A DNA stretch of 64,000 nucleotides from Novosphingobium sp. ZN18A2. Lineage in GTDB: Bacteria; Pseudomonadota; Alphaproteobacteria; Sphingomonadales; Sphingomonadaceae. Under the pieces are notes generated by a model that did not search any database, was not told where the DNA came from, and saw only the letters and a list, made by a program, of their open reading frames with translations. The position numbers and the translations under genes were made by a program. Below are positions 8,100 to 16,877 of this stretch, in pieces; positions within the stretch are counted from its first letter, which is position 1; each line of letters starts with the position of its first letter. Where the stretch lies: positions 3,050,001-3,114,000 of the forward strand of contig NZ_CP136651.1 of NCBI RefSeq assembly GCF_036784765.1, given 5' to 3'.

Positions 8100-9401
8100 T
8101 CAAAGGATGTATTTCGACAGGTCGGTGTCACTGGCAAGGTCGGCAAGGCGCTCGCTCACATAAGCGTCGTCGATCGTCACCGTCGAACCCTTGCGATCCT
8201 CAGCATCGAAGCTGACCTCTTCCAGCAGCTTTTCCATCACCGTCTGCAGACGCCGCGCGCCGATGTTCTCCACGCTTTCGTTGACCTGCGCCGCCACGCG
8301 GGCGACCGCGCCGATGGCGTCGGCGGTGAAGTCCAGCGTCACGTCCTCCGTGCCGATCAGCGCGCGGTACTGGTCCACCAGGTTGGCGCGCGTTTCGGAC
8401 AGGATGCGCACGAAGTCCTCTTCGTTCAGCGCCTTCAGTTCCACGCGGATCGGCAGGCGACCCTGGAGTTCGGGCAGCATGTCGCTCGGCTTGGCGACGT
8501 GGAACGCGCCCGATGCGATGAACAGCACGTGGTCCGTCTTCATCGGGCCATACTTGGTGGAGACCGTGGTGCCCTCTATCAGCGGCAGCAGGTCGCGCTG
8601 CACGCCTTCGCGGCTGACAGAGCCGCCGCGCACGTCGGACACGGCGATCTTGTCGATCTCGTCAAGGAACACGATGCCGTTGGTTTCCGCATTGGCCAGT
8701 GCGACGCGGGCAACGTCGTCCTGGTCCATGCGCTTTTCCGATTCCTCGTCCACCAGCTTGTCCCACGCATCGGCGACGCGCAGCTTGCGCTTCTTGGTGG
8801 GGGTCTTGCCCATCGCCTTGTTCATCATGTCGGACAGGTTGATCATGCCCACGTTGCCGCCCATTCCGGGCAGGTCGAACGGCATCTGGGGCGCTTCCTC
8901 CACCTCGATCTCGACTTCGGTATCGTTCATCGAGTTGTCGACGATGCGGCGGCGAAAGCTTTCACGCGTGGCTTCGCTGGCGCTGTCGCCCACCAGCGCC
9001 TTCAGCAAGCGGTCCATCGCCGCCTGACTGGCCGCTTCGCGCACCGCTTCGCGGCGGCGGTCCTTTTCCAGCCGGATCGCTTCTTCCACCAGATCGCGCG
9101 CGATCTGTTCCACGTCGCGGCCGACATAACCGACTTCGGTGAACTTGGTCGCTTCCACTTTCACGAACGGCGCATCGGCCAGCTTCGCCAGCCGCCGGCT
9201 GATCTCTGTCTTGCCGCAACCGGTGGGGCCGATCATCAGGATGTTCTTGGGCGTCACCTCGTCGCGCAGTTCATCGGGCAGGCGCTGCCTGCGCCAACGG
9301 TTGCGCAAGGCGACCGCCACCGCGCGCTTGGCTTCGGCCTGGCCGACGATATGTTCGTCGAGCGCCGCGACGATGGCTTTGGGGGTGAGGTTCTGGGTCA
9401 T
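8100..9401 (-). CDS. hslU: HslU, ATPase subunit of the HslUV protease
   Basis: This 433-residue AAA+ unfoldase forms hexamers that feed proteins to HslV in the cytoplasm. Walker [10 protein letters not shown] lies at about residues 58-66, the GYVGRDVE pore motif at about 90, an I-domain in the middle, Walker [11 protein letters not shown] at about 245, and the C-terminal tail DLSKYIL that docks into HslV. Length matches the family (E. coli 443). ATG 9401 follows a GGAGGAGAA ribosome site; a TTG at 9425 would add eight atypical residues. It is the second gene of hslV-hslU, 38 bases after hslV, and its ribosome site overlaps a palindrome. Confidence 0.97.
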   Translation of the reverse strand: MTQNLTPKAIVAALDEHIVGQAEAKRAVAVALRNRWRRQRLPDELRDEVTPKNILMIGPTGCGKTEISRRLAKLADAPFVKVEATKFTEVGYVGRDVEQIARDLVEEAIRLEKDRRREAVREAASQAAMDRLLKALVGDSASEATRESFRRRIVDNSMNDTEVEIEVEEAPQMPFDLPGMGGNVGMINLSDMMNKAMGKTPTKKRKLRVADAWDKLVDEESEKRMDQDDVARVALANAETNGIVFLDEIDKIAVSDVRGGSVSREGVQRDLLPLIEGTTVSTKYGPMKTDHVLFIASGAFHVAKPSDMLPELQGRLPIRVELKALNEEDFVRILSETRANLVDQYRALIGTEDVTLDFTADAIGAVARVAAQVNESVENIGARRLQTVMEKLLEEVSFDAEDRKGSTVTIDDAYVSERLADLASDTDLSKYIL

Positions 9402-9415
9402 TCTCTTCTCGTTCT

Positions 9416-9433
9416 CCTCCCGCAAGCGGGAGG
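9416..9433. repeat. REP-like palindrome, copy A, overlapping the hslU ribosome-binding site
   Basis: On the minus strand this reads CCTCCCG-CTTG-CGGGAGG, a perfect 7-bp stem with a 4-base loop (or 8 bp with 2). It lies between the hslV stop and the hslU start, and the 3' arm contributes GGGAGG of the hslU Shine-Dalgarno sequence. In the transcript the site could be partly closed. It matches the repeat at 7773-7790 at 17 of 18 positions. Confidence 0.7.
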
Positions 9434-9439
9434 GCGTAA

Positions 9440-10012
9440 TCAGATCGTCTCGACCGTCACGCGGTCGTTGGTGAACACGCAGATGTCGGCGGCAACCTGC
9501 ATCGCCTTGCGGGCGATTGTCTCGGCGTCGGCCTCGTAAGCGTCGAGCGCGCGGGCGGCGGCCAGCGCATAGTTGCCGCCAGAACCGATCGCGGCGATGC
9601 CGCCTTCCGGTTCCAGCACGTCGCCATTGCCGGTCAGCACCAGCATCGAATCCGCATCGGCGACGATCATCAGCGCTTCAAGGTTGCGAAGATACTTGTC
9701 GGTGCGCCAGTCCTTGGCGAGTTCCACCGCGGCGCGCATCAGCTGACCGCGATATTGCTCAAGCTTGCGCTCCAGCCGTTCGAACAGCGTGAAGGCATCG
9801 GCGGTGGCACCCGCGAACCCGGCGATGACCTTGCCCTTTTCGGGGCCGCCCTCACCCAGCCGACGCACCTTGCGCGCATTGGGCTTCATCACCGTGTTGC
9901 CCATGGAAACCTGCCCGTCACCGGCGATCACGGTGCGGCCGTTCTTCTTCACCCCGATGATGGTGGTTCCGTGCCACTGTATCAGGCCGTGGCTGGCCCT
10001 GCTATCGTCCAT
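9440..10012 (-). CDS. hslV: HslV, proteolytic subunit of the HslUV protease
   Basis: A 190-residue threonine protease of the proteasome beta-subunit fold that forms a double hexamer with Hsl[21 protein letters not shown] near the N-terminus is the catalytic region; the nucleophile Thr is preceded by a leader of about 14-15 residues rather than only Met. Comparable extensions occur in other alphaproteobacterial HslV proteins and would need processing. The motifs GDGQVS and [14 protein letters not shown] are intact. ATG 10012 is the only good start. First gene of hslV-hslU, likely heat-shock controlled, although no promoter was identified. Confidence 0.96.
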   Translation of the reverse strand: MDDSRASHGLIQWHGTTIIGVKKNGRTVIAGDGQVSMGNTVMKPNARKVRRLGEGGPEKGKVIAGFAGATADAFTLFERLERKLEQYRGQLMRAAVELAKDWRTDKYLRNLEALMIVADADSMLVLTGNGDVLEPEGGIAAIGSGGNYALAAARALDAYEADAETIARKAMQVAADICVFTNDRVTVETI

Positions 10013-10052
10013 GGGGCGGATGTAGGGTTCCGCCCGCAGGGTTCAAGCCGGA

Positions 10053-10547
10053 TCAGCTGCCGTTCGGACCGCCAGGCGCGCCGGCCCCGCCGGCGCCCGC
10101 CCCCGGCATCGCGCCAACCGCGCCGATATTGCCGAACAGGTCTTCGAAGAAGCTGCGGCTGCGGCCCAGCGTCGGCGTCTTGTCGCCGTCGGGCGAAAGG
10201 CGCACGACGTGCTCCATCCCGTCTCGGCCGACATTGGTGACGTTGCCGGCCTTGTCGAAATTGACCGTCAGGATCATTTCCGATGACGTGCGCGGCCGCG
10301 TGAACGGCGCCTGCCTGGTGTTCATCGACACGTAATACCAGGTCTGCTCGCCAAACTCGCTCTTGAACGTGGGACGGCCCAGCGTGCGCTCTACCGAAAC
10401 CTTGTTGTCCAGCCCCGGCTGCACCGAATTCACCAGCGCGGGATCGACGATATAGCCGCGGTGGTCGCGGATGCTTGCACAGCCGCTTGCCAGCACCAGC
10501 AGCGCCAGCGCCGACACGCCCCGTACGATCCGCATCCTGTCCTGCAT
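10053..10547 (-). CDS. bamE: BamE/SmpA-OmlA outer-membrane assembly lipoprotein
   Basis: A 164-residue lipoprotein. The signal peptide ends in the lipobox LASGC with Cys23 as lipidation site. The segment VNSVQPGLDNKVSVERTLGR, followed by a WYYVS strand, is the SmpA/BamE fold. BamE is an accessory part of the BAM complex that inserts beta-barrel proteins into the outer membrane. The tail (about 130-164) is Gly/Ala/Pro-rich and probably disordered. ATG 10547 has GGAGC seven bases upstream; longer frames to 10670 lack sense. It lies 40 bases upstream of hslV on the same strand, while the next gene upstream is divergent. Confidence 0.88.
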   Translation of the reverse strand: MQDRMRIVRGVSALALLVLASGCASIRDHRGYIVDPALVNSVQPGLDNKVSVERTLGRPTFKSEFGEQTWYYVSMNTRQAPFTRPRTSSEMILTVNFDKAGNVTNVGRDGMEHVVRLSPDGDKTPTLGRSRSFFEDLFGNIGAVGAMPGAGAGGAGAPGGPNGS

Positions 10548-10727
10548 TCGATAAGCTCCGAACCGAAATGACCCGCCATTGCCCCGGCGATTGCCAAGGC
10601 GCCCGCGCTGCCTGTATCGGCGGACCCTTACGGGCCAAAGCCGAACTCCGCAATGGCGGTAAGCGCGCAAGGCCCCGTCTTAATCGGCATCGGATTTAAT
10701 CCGGGCTGAACGGAAGGGAATTCGCGA

Positions 10728-11246
10728 ATGTCGTTCATCGCAAAGCTGTTTGCCCGCCGCGGCGACGATCGCGATGTCGCCCGCCCGCTGTGGCACCGCG
10801 TCGTCGCCATCTCGCGGGAACCGCAGTGGTATGCCGAGGCCGGCGTGGCGGACACCGTGGGCGGCCGCTTCGATGCGATCACGATGGTGCTGAGCGTGGT
10901 GCTGCTGCGCATGGAAGCGGACCCCGCGCTGATCGAACCGTCGGTGCGGCTGACAGAGCTTTTCGTGGAAGACATGGACGGCCAGCTGCGCGAAAGCGGC
11001 GTGGGCGACCAGGTCGTGGGCAAGCACATGGGCAAGTTGATGAGCGTGCTGGGCGGCAGGCTGGGCGCCTGTCGCGAAGCGCTGGCCGCAAGCGACGAAG
11101 CACCGCTTCTGGAAGCGGTGAAGCGAAACGTGACGATGATCGAAGGCAGCGATCCCGCGCGCGTCGCCGCGCGGCTGCGCGATCTTGCGCGGCAGATCGC
11201 CATCCTTCCGGCCGACGCGTTGCTGGCGGGGGAGATCGGGCGATGA
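10728..11246 (+). CDS. Ubiquinol-cytochrome c chaperone (CBP3-like)
   Basis: A 172-residue soluble protein with PLWHRVVAISREPQWYAEAG, FDAITMVLSVVLLRM and LTELFVEDMDGQLRESGVGD, features of the CBP3 family. In mitochondria CBP3 helps assemble the cytochrome bc1 complex, and bacterial homologues are presumed to do likewise. It overlaps the DUF177 gene by ATGA, a pairing I know from many Alphaproteobacteria. The bacterial function is taken from the mitochondrial homologue and is not shown here. Confidence 0.85.
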   Translation: MSFIAKLFARRGDDRDVARPLWHRVVAISREPQWYAEAGVADTVGGRFDAITMVLSVVLLRMEADPALIEPSVRLTELFVEDMDGQLRESGVGDQVVGKHMGKLMSVLGGRLGACREALAASDEAPLLEAVKRNVTMIEGSDPARVAARLRDLARQIAILPADALLAGEIGR

Positions 11247-11776
11247 CAGGGAACGCACCTTCGAAGCCCGAGTTTTCGCGGCTGTTCGATATCCGCAACC
11301 TGCCGGGCGCACCGATCGTGCTGGAACCCGACGAGACGGAACGCCGCCGCCTTGCCGGGCGCTTTTCCATCACGGCGATCGATGTGATGCGCGCCGAAAT
11401 CGTGCTCGAACCCGATGGGCGCAACATCAGCGCAAGCGGGCGGCTGACTGCCAGTATCGTGCAGCCCTGCGCGGTTTCGGGCGACGATCTTCATGTCGGA
11501 ATAGACGAAGAGGTGTCTCTGCGCTTCGTACCGGCGGGAACGCCCCACGATCCGGACGAGGAAGTGGAGCTGGACGCCGACGAGCTTGACGAGATCGAGT
11601 ACGAAGGCACCGCCTTCGACCTTGGAGAGGCGATTGCGCAAAGCCTTGCGCTGGCGATCGACCCGTTCCTGACCGGCCCGGACGCGGACAGGGTGCGCAA
11701 GGAGCACAATCTTGCCGGCGACGGCGCAAGCGGCCCGTTCGCCGCACTGGCCGCGCTGCAGAAGAAGAATGATTGA
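11243..11776 (+). CDS. DUF177/YceD family protein
   Basis: A 177-residue acidic protein. ISASGRLTASIVQPCAVSGDD followed by VSLRFVP and an Asp/Glu-rich stretch (about 90-110), then DLGEAIAQSLALAIDPF, is the DUF177 pattern. YceD in other bacteria and its plant relatives is needed for 23S rRNA accumulation. It often precedes rpmF (ribosomal protein L32), but here a MATE gene follows. ATG 11243 overlaps the stop of the preceding chaperone gene; longer frames upstream are shadows of it. Confidence 0.85.
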   Translation: MTGNAPSKPEFSRLFDIRNLPGAPIVLEPDETERRRLAGRFSITAIDVMRAEIVLEPDGRNISASGRLTASIVQPCAVSGDDLHVGIDEEVSLRFVPAGTPHDPDEEVELDADELDEIEYEGTAFDLGEAIAQSLALAIDPFLTGPDADRVRKEHNLAGDGASGPFAALAALQKKND

Positions 11777-11830
11777 CGCCGCGTTTCCGGCGCGCGGGTC
11801 CTTGTTGCCATCCCAGGAAAGTCCAGACGA

Positions 11831-13279
11831 ATGACCAGATCCGGCCCGCCTGCGCGCGGCGACCTAAACAGCGGCCCCGTGATGCGCACGCTTCTGGTGT
11901 TTTCGGCGCCGACGCTCGCCTCCAACATCCTGCAGTCGCTGAACGGCTCGGTCAATTCGGTGTGGGTGGGGCGCCTGCTGGGCGAGGACGCGCTGGCCGC
12001 CACGGCCAATGCCAACGTGGTCATGTTCCTTGTCTTCGCGGCGGTATTCGGTTTCGGCATGGCCGCGACGGTCAAGGTGGGACAGGCATTCGGTGCGGGC
12101 CGGGTCGATGCCGCAAGGCGGACTTTCGGCAGCGCGATGGGCTTTTGCAGCCTGCTGGCGGTCATCATAGCGGTCGCCGGGTGGATCCTTGCCGATCCGC
12201 TGCTGAAGGCGCTGGCGACACCCGGCGATGCCTATGACCTGGCGCTGACCTATTTGCGCGTGATCTTCATTGCGATGCCGGCCTCGATGATCTCGGTCAT
12301 GTTCGCGATGAGCCTGCGCGGCGCGGGCGATTCGCGCACGCCGCTGCTGTTCATGCTGTTGAGCGTGGGGCTGGACATCGTGTTCAACCCGATGCTGATA
12401 ACCGGCTTCGGCCCATTTCCGCGCCTCGGCATCGCCGGGTCTGCCCTGTCGACCGCGCTCGCCTCTGTCGTCAGCATGATCGCGATGGTCACGTATGTTT
12501 ACGTGAAGGACATCCCGCTGCGCCTGCGCGGAAGCGAGGTTTCCTATCTCCTCCCGCGCCGGGACGAGCTTGGCTATATCGTGACCAAGGGCCTGCCGAT
12601 GGGTGCGCAGATGCTGCTGATATCGGCGGCCGGCATCATCATGGTGGGGCTTGTGAACCGCGAGGGGATACTGGCCAGCGCCGCCTATGGCGCATCGTTG
12701 CAATTGTGGACCTATCTGCAGATGCCGGCGATGGCGATTTCGGCGGCGGTCAGCGCCATGGCGGCGCAGGCAATAGGCGCGCGGCTGACCGGCCGCCTGT
12801 CCGAAATCACGCGCGCGGGGATCATCCTGAACATGGCGATGACCGGCGCGCTTACCGCGCTGCTGCTGCTGTTCGACAGGGCCGCGCTCGAGCTGTTCCT
12901 TGGCCCCGGATCGCCCGCCGTCCCGCTCGCCCGCCATATCCAGTTGCTGGCAAGCTGGTCGTTCCTGCTGTTCGGCGTGACGATCGTGCTGTTCGGCACG
13001 ATGCGCGCGGGCGGCGTGGTGATCGCGCCGCTGATCGTTCTGGCAATCGCGATGTATCCGGGGCGGCTGGGCTTCTATTACATCGCCTATCCGCGCATCG
13101 GGCAGGACGCGCTCTGGTATGCTTTCCCCGTGGGCTCTGTCATTGCCAGCGCGCTTGCCATCGTCGCCTACCGCATGCCCGGCTGGCGCAAGGACATGCA
13201 CGCGATTCCTTCCGGCGAAGCTGCCGAGGAAGCGATGGCCGACAGCGATGTTTCGGGCCGCATGGAACCCTTGATGTAA
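11831..13279 (+). CDS. MATE family efflux transporter
   Basis: A 482-residue inner-membrane protein with about 12 helices in two homologous halves. RTLLVFSAPTLASNILQSLN and VNSVWVGRLLGEDALAATAN are the N-terminal MATE signature, and GLPMGAQMLLISAAGIIM begins the second half. MATE pumps expel cationic drugs or metabolites using sodium or proton gradients; the substrate here is unknown. It follows the DUF177 gene by 54 bases, possibly in one transcript. A short GC-rich inverted repeat (GGGCCG and CGGCCC, about 13289-13309) lies after the stop. Confidence 0.9.
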   Translation: MTRSGPPARGDLNSGPVMRTLLVFSAPTLASNILQSLNGSVNSVWVGRLLGEDALAATANANVVMFLVFAAVFGFGMAATVKVGQAFGAGRVDAARRTFGSAMGFCSLLAVIIAVAGWILADPLLKALATPGDAYDLALTYLRVIFIAMPASMISVMFAMSLRGAGDSRTPLLFMLLSVGLDIVFNPMLITGFGPFPRLGIAGSALSTALASVVSMIAMVTYVYVKDIPLRLRGSEVSYLLPRRDELGYIVTKGLPMGAQMLLISAAGIIMVGLVNREGILASAAYGASLQLWTYLQMPAMAISAAVSAMAAQAIGARLTGRLSEITRAGIILNMAMTGALTALLLLFDRAALELFLGPGSPAVPLARHIQLLASWSFLLFGVTIVLFGTMRAGGVVIAPLIVLAIAMYPGRLGFYYIAYPRIGQDALWYAFPVGSVIASALAIVAYRMPGWRKDMHAIPSGEAAEEAMADSDVSGRMEPLM

Positions 13280-13314
13280 CAGGAACGGGGCCGTCCAGCG
13301 GGCGGCCCTCAGGA

Positions 13315-15036
13315 TCACCTGGCCTGTGCGCGCCAGCGTTGCACGGTGCGCACCACCGATTGTTCTTCCCCGCCCGACTTGCTCCACAGTTCGGAGAACG
13401 ACGGGTCGGCCGAGGCCGGGCGCTTGACCGCTTCCAGATCATCGAAGCTGACGCGGATCGGGATCGCCACGCCTTCGCCGCAGATGATGCATTCGCGGTT
13501 GCGCAGCGCCGGAATCGAATCGAGGAAGCCGCGCGCGCCTTCGGGCATCGCCGCCTTCACGAAAGCCTGGTCGCGGTCGTTGTTGAGACGCATGGAAATG
13601 ATCGTACCGCACTGCGAAAGCACGCCTTCGGCAAGGTCGGACGGGCGCTGCGTGATCAGGCCCAGCGATACGCCGTATTTACGGCCTTCCTTGGCGATGC
13701 GCGAAAGGATGCGGCCAACCGACGACCCGTCGGAATTCTTTTCGCTGGGCACGTAGCGGTGCGCTTCCTCGCACACCAGCAGCACGGGGCGGGTCTGTTC
13801 GTCACGCGACCAGATCGCATAGTCGAACACAAGTCGGCTGAGCACGGCGACCACCGTGGAGGTGATTTCCGAAGGCACGCCCGACACGTCGATGATCGAA
13901 ATCGGCTTGCCGGCGGCAGGAAGGCGGAAGACCTTGCCCAGGAAATCGGCCATCGTGTCGCCCACCAGCATCCCTGAGAACATGAACTGGTAGCGCGGAT
14001 CGGCCTTGATCTCCTCAATCTTCGATTTCACCCGCATATAGGGAACCGAAGAGTTGGCCTTGTCGATCTTGCCCATCTCGTTCTGCAGGATCGTGGTCAG
14101 GTCGGACAGCAGATAGGGGATGGGCGAATCGACCGTGATCTTGCCCATCTGGTCCGCCAGCCGGTTCTTCATCCGCGCCTGCAAAAGGCACTTCGCCAGA
14201 ATGTCGCGATCCATCTGTGCGTCGGAACCGGTGGTGGTGATGAACACCTCGCAGTGTTCCTCGAAATTCATCAGCCAGTACGGCATCTGCAGGTTCGACA
14301 CGTCGAGCAGGAAGCCCGTGTGGCGGAATGCCTGCATATATTCGCCGTGGGGGTCGATCATCACGATGTGCCCCTCCGGCGCCGCCTCGCAGATGCGGTG
14401 CAGGATCAGCGCCGCACTGGTCGATTTGCCGGTGCCGGTGGACCCGAGCAGCGCGAAGTGCTTGCCCAGCAAGGCATCGACATAAAGCCCCGCACGGATA
14501 TCCTTGGTGGGATAGACCGTGCCGATGGGTACGCTGGACCGTCCGTCGCTGGCATAGATCTGGCGCAAGTCGGCACTGGTGGCCGGATAGATCGCCGCGC
14601 CGGGAATGGGATAGCGGGTAACACCGCGGCGGAAGCCATAGATCTTGCCGGTCAGCCGCTCTTCGTCGCCTTCGCCAAGGAAATCGATGTGGGCGATGAT
14701 CCCGCCCTCGACCTTCCCTTCGGCGCGCTGGGTGCGCACGCTGGCAAGCAGCCACGAATCGCCGACGCGGATCTTGATCTGGCTGCCGACCTGGCCCGAC
14801 AGGGCGATGGACGGATCGGTATCTACCGAACATTCGTTCAGGCGTTGCAGGTCGAGCGCGATGCGGCTGCCCGAACCGGCGATCTCGATCACGAAACCGA
14901 TCGGCTGGCGCGCATTGTCCGAAACGGCTGCCGCCTCCGAAACGGTCGCCGGATTTACGGCATGCGTTTCGGGCGCCATTTCCGAAGGATCGGCAGAACG
15001 CGCTGCTTCGAAACCGTGCATGTTCATATCAGACAT
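13315..15036 (-). CDS. HerA/DUF87-type hexameric ATPase
   Basis: A 573-residue protein. A HAS-barrel-like beta domain (about 45-130) precedes a RecA/FtsK-type ATPase with Walker A GSTGTGKST (about 198-206), Walker B VLLVCEEAHRYV (about 410-420) and LITQRPSDLAEG. HerA proteins are DNA translocases, in archaea paired with NurA nuclease for end resection; bacterial stand-alone members are poorly understood. No NurA gene is adjacent. The first 30-40 residues are a variable low-complexity leader. ATG 15036 is preferred over an ATG at 15102. A CtrA-like box lies 60 bases upstream. Confidence 0.85.
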   Translation of the reverse strand: MSDMNMHGFEAARSADPSEMAPETHAVNPATVSEAAAVSDNARQPIGFVIEIAGSGSRIALDLQRLNECSVDTDPSIALSGQVGSQIKIRVGDSWLLASVRTQRAEGKVEGGIIAHIDFLGEGDEERLTGKIYGFRRGVTRYPIPGAAIYPATSADLRQIYASDGRSSVPIGTVYPTKDIRAGLYVDALLGKHFALLGSTGTGKSTSAALILHRICEAAPEGHIVMIDPHGEYMQAFRHTGFLLDVSNLQMPYWLMNFEEHCEVFITTTGSDAQMDRDILAKCLLQARMKNRLADQMGKITVDSPIPYLLSDLTTILQNEMGKIDKANSSVPYMRVKSKIEEIKADPRYQFMFSGMLVGDTMADFLGKVFRLPAAGKPISIIDVSGVPSEITSTVVAVLSRLVFDYAIWSRDEQTRPVLLVCEEAHRYVPSEKNSDGSSVGRILSRIAKEGRKYGVSLGLITQRPSDLAEGVLSQCGTIISMRLNNDRDQAFVKAAMPEGARGFLDSIPALRNRECIICGEGVAIPIRVSFDDLEAVKRPASADPSFSELWSKSGGEEQSVVRTVQRWRAQAR

Positions 15037-15095
15037 TATTCGCAAACCCCCGCCATGCGGCCATTCGATGGTTTGCCGGTCTATCCGCATCGCGG

Positions 15096-15110
15096 TTAAC
15101 AAGCGGCTAA
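15096..15110 (-). promoter_or_regulatory. Candidate CtrA-binding site upstream of the HerA-like gene
   Basis: On the minus strand the sequence is TTAG-ccgcttg-TTAAC, one mismatch from the alphaproteobacterial CtrA consensus TTAA-N7-TTAAC. It lies about 60 bases before the start codon. Known motif, inferred use. Confidence 0.4.
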
Positions 15111-15122
15111 ACAGACGGGGGG

Positions 15123-15890
15123 TTATACCAGCGCGAAGAGCCTGCCCGCGATCCAGCCCATGCCCACCGACACCAGCACGGCGAACAGTCCGTAAAGCAG
15201 CGAATCGCGGTCCGCCGTCACGGCAACGAAGCGTTCGAATCCCTGCTTGCTTACTTCCACTCTGGTCAGCGCGGAGGCGACAACCTTGCCCCGGTGCACC
15301 GCGAAGGTTTCCGCGGTATAGGTGCCGGTCTGCACGGTGGACGGCAGCGAAATGCGCGCCTGGTAAAGCACCTGCCCGCTTATCTTAACGCCGCCGGGGT
15401 TCTGCTGGTAAAGCCCCTGCCGGCGCTTCAGGTCCACCAGTCCGGCGGAAAAGCGCGCCTGCTGCGCGGGATCGATGGTGCCGATCGGCGAAAGCTGCAA
15501 CCAGTCGAGCCCCAGTTCGTAGATCGCGGCGGTCTTGTCGTCCACGATGTCCTTTACCGGGCGCGACGAGGCAAGCGCGAAGAACGATGGCGCTGACCGG
15601 AATTCGGTGCTGTCGGCATTCAGCCAGATACCCGCGACTTTCTGCTTTTCGCGCAGGCGGATGGACTGGACCGGCCCTTTCAGCACCACGACGATGTCGT
15701 AATCCTGCGCCGCGCGCGAACCTTCCGGCGTCAGGATCGCGCCGAACAGCAAAAGGTTCGCGCCGGTAAAGCCCTGCCGCACCTGGATTTCATGCTGGCT
15801 GATTTCGGGCACGAGGATCGGGTCGCGCGCGCCGCCCAGGAACAGAAGCGCGGCGGCCAGCAACAGCGCCTTCGTGCCCGCGCTGATCAC
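15123..15890 (-). CDS. TIGR02186 family membrane-anchored protein
   Basis: A 255-residue protein with an N-terminal signal sequence (about 1-21), a periplasmic beta-rich body and a C-terminal membrane helix (about 230-252, YGLFAVLVSVGMGWIAGRLF). VPEISQHEIQVRQGFTGANL and the AQDYDIVVVLKGP strand are features I associate with TIGR02186, a family found next to TauE/SafE transporters in Alphaproteobacteria. Here its start overlaps the TauE/SafE stop by four bases, so they are almost surely co-expressed. A role assisting sulfur-compound export is a guess from context. Confidence 0.75.
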   Translation of the reverse strand: MISAGTKALLLAAALLFLGGARDPILVPEISQHEIQVRQGFTGANLLLFGAILTPEGSRAAQDYDIVVVLKGPVQSIRLREKQKVAGIWLNADSTEFRSAPSFFALASSRPVKDIVDDKTAAIYELGLDWLQLSPIGTIDPAQQARFSAGLVDLKRRQGLYQQNPGGVKISGQVLYQARISLPSTVQTGTYTAETFAVHRGKVVASALTRVEVSKQGFERFVAVTADRDSLLYGLFAVLVSVGMGWIAGRLFALV

Positions 15891-16801
15891 AACGGCACCA
15901 CGGAATAGATTTCGCTTGGCCGGTATCCCAGGCCCAGCGCCATGCGGAAGGCGACCAGCAGCACGATGGTCGCCAGCACAAGGCGCAGCTTTTCGGGCCG
16001 GGCCTTCTGTGCGAACTGCGCGCCGATCTGCGCGCCCGAAACCGACCCCACAAGCAGCAGCCCCGCCAGAACGATATCCACCGCCTTGGTCGTCAGCGCG
16101 TGCATCATGGTGGTGACCATCGTCACGAACAGGATCTGGAACAACGACGTGCCGATCACCACGCTCGCGCTCATGCCCAGGATATAGAGCATCGCGGGCA
16201 CAAGGATGAAACCGCCGCCGATCCCCATCAGCATCGTGATGATGCCCGTGCCCATGCCCAGCAACAGCGGCGCGAATGGCGAGATATAGAGGCCCGAGCG
16301 ATAGAAACGCCAGCGCATCGGCAGACTGGCGACCAGCGGATGATGCCGCCGCTTGCGTGCCGGCACTTGCGTTCCGCTGCGCTGGGCGCGCAGCGCGCCG
16401 ATGCTTTCGTGCGCCATCAGTCCGCCGATACTGCCCAGCAGGACGACATACAGGATGTTGATGACGGTATCGATCTGGCCAAGTGCCTGCAAAAGCCGGA
16501 ACAGCAGCGCGCCGATGCCGGTGCCGATGGTGCCGCCCGCCACCATCACCGCGCCGAGCTGATAATCGATGCCGCCGCGCCGGGCATGGGCGAAAGCCCC
16601 CGAAACGCTGGCGCCCGTCACCTGGCTGGCGGCAGAGGCCGCCGCGACCGTGGGCGGCACGCCATAGAAGATCAGCAACGGCGTTGTCAGGAATCCGCCG
16701 CCCACGCCGAACATGCCCGACAACACCCCGGTAACCGCGCCAAGGGCGACGATGACCAGGCCGTTGACCGAAAGATTCGCGATCGGAAGGTAGACATCCA
16801 T
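15887..16801 (-). CDS. TauE/SafE (TSUP) family sulfite/organosulfonate exporter
   Basis: A 304-residue inner-membrane protein with two homologous sets of helices. The signature GVLSGMFGVGGGFLTTPLLI near the N-terminus repeats as GIITMLMGIGGGFILVPAML in the second half, the TSUP family pattern. Members move sulfite, sulfoacetate or related anions out of the cell. ATG 16801 opens the gene; its end overlaps the TIGR02186 start. It is followed on the same strand by the HerA-like gene after TIGR02186. The specific anion is not predictable. Confidence 0.88.
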   Translation of the reverse strand: MDVYLPIANLSVNGLVIVALGAVTGVLSGMFGVGGGFLTTPLLIFYGVPPTVAAASAASQVTGASVSGAFAHARRGGIDYQLGAVMVAGGTIGTGIGALLFRLLQALGQIDTVINILYVVLLGSIGGLMAHESIGALRAQRSGTQVPARKRRHHPLVASLPMRWRFYRSGLYISPFAPLLLGMGTGIITMLMGIGGGFILVPAMLYILGMSASVVIGTSLFQILFVTMVTTMMHALTTKAVDIVLAGLLLVGSVSGAQIGAQFAQKARPEKLRLVLATIVLLVAFRMALGLGYRPSEIYSVVPL

Positions 16802-16877
16802 TGCGCCTTACGGCCTAGCGCAGCGACGGCGGCAATGGAACGCCGCGCGACGCATCGCGGATCAAATTCCGCAAGGG

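Noticed and set aside
13289..13309. Strong terminator between the MATE and HerA-like genes
   Set aside because: A GGGCCG/CGGCCC stem is present but there is no T-run on either strand, so it was only mentioned with the MATE gene.
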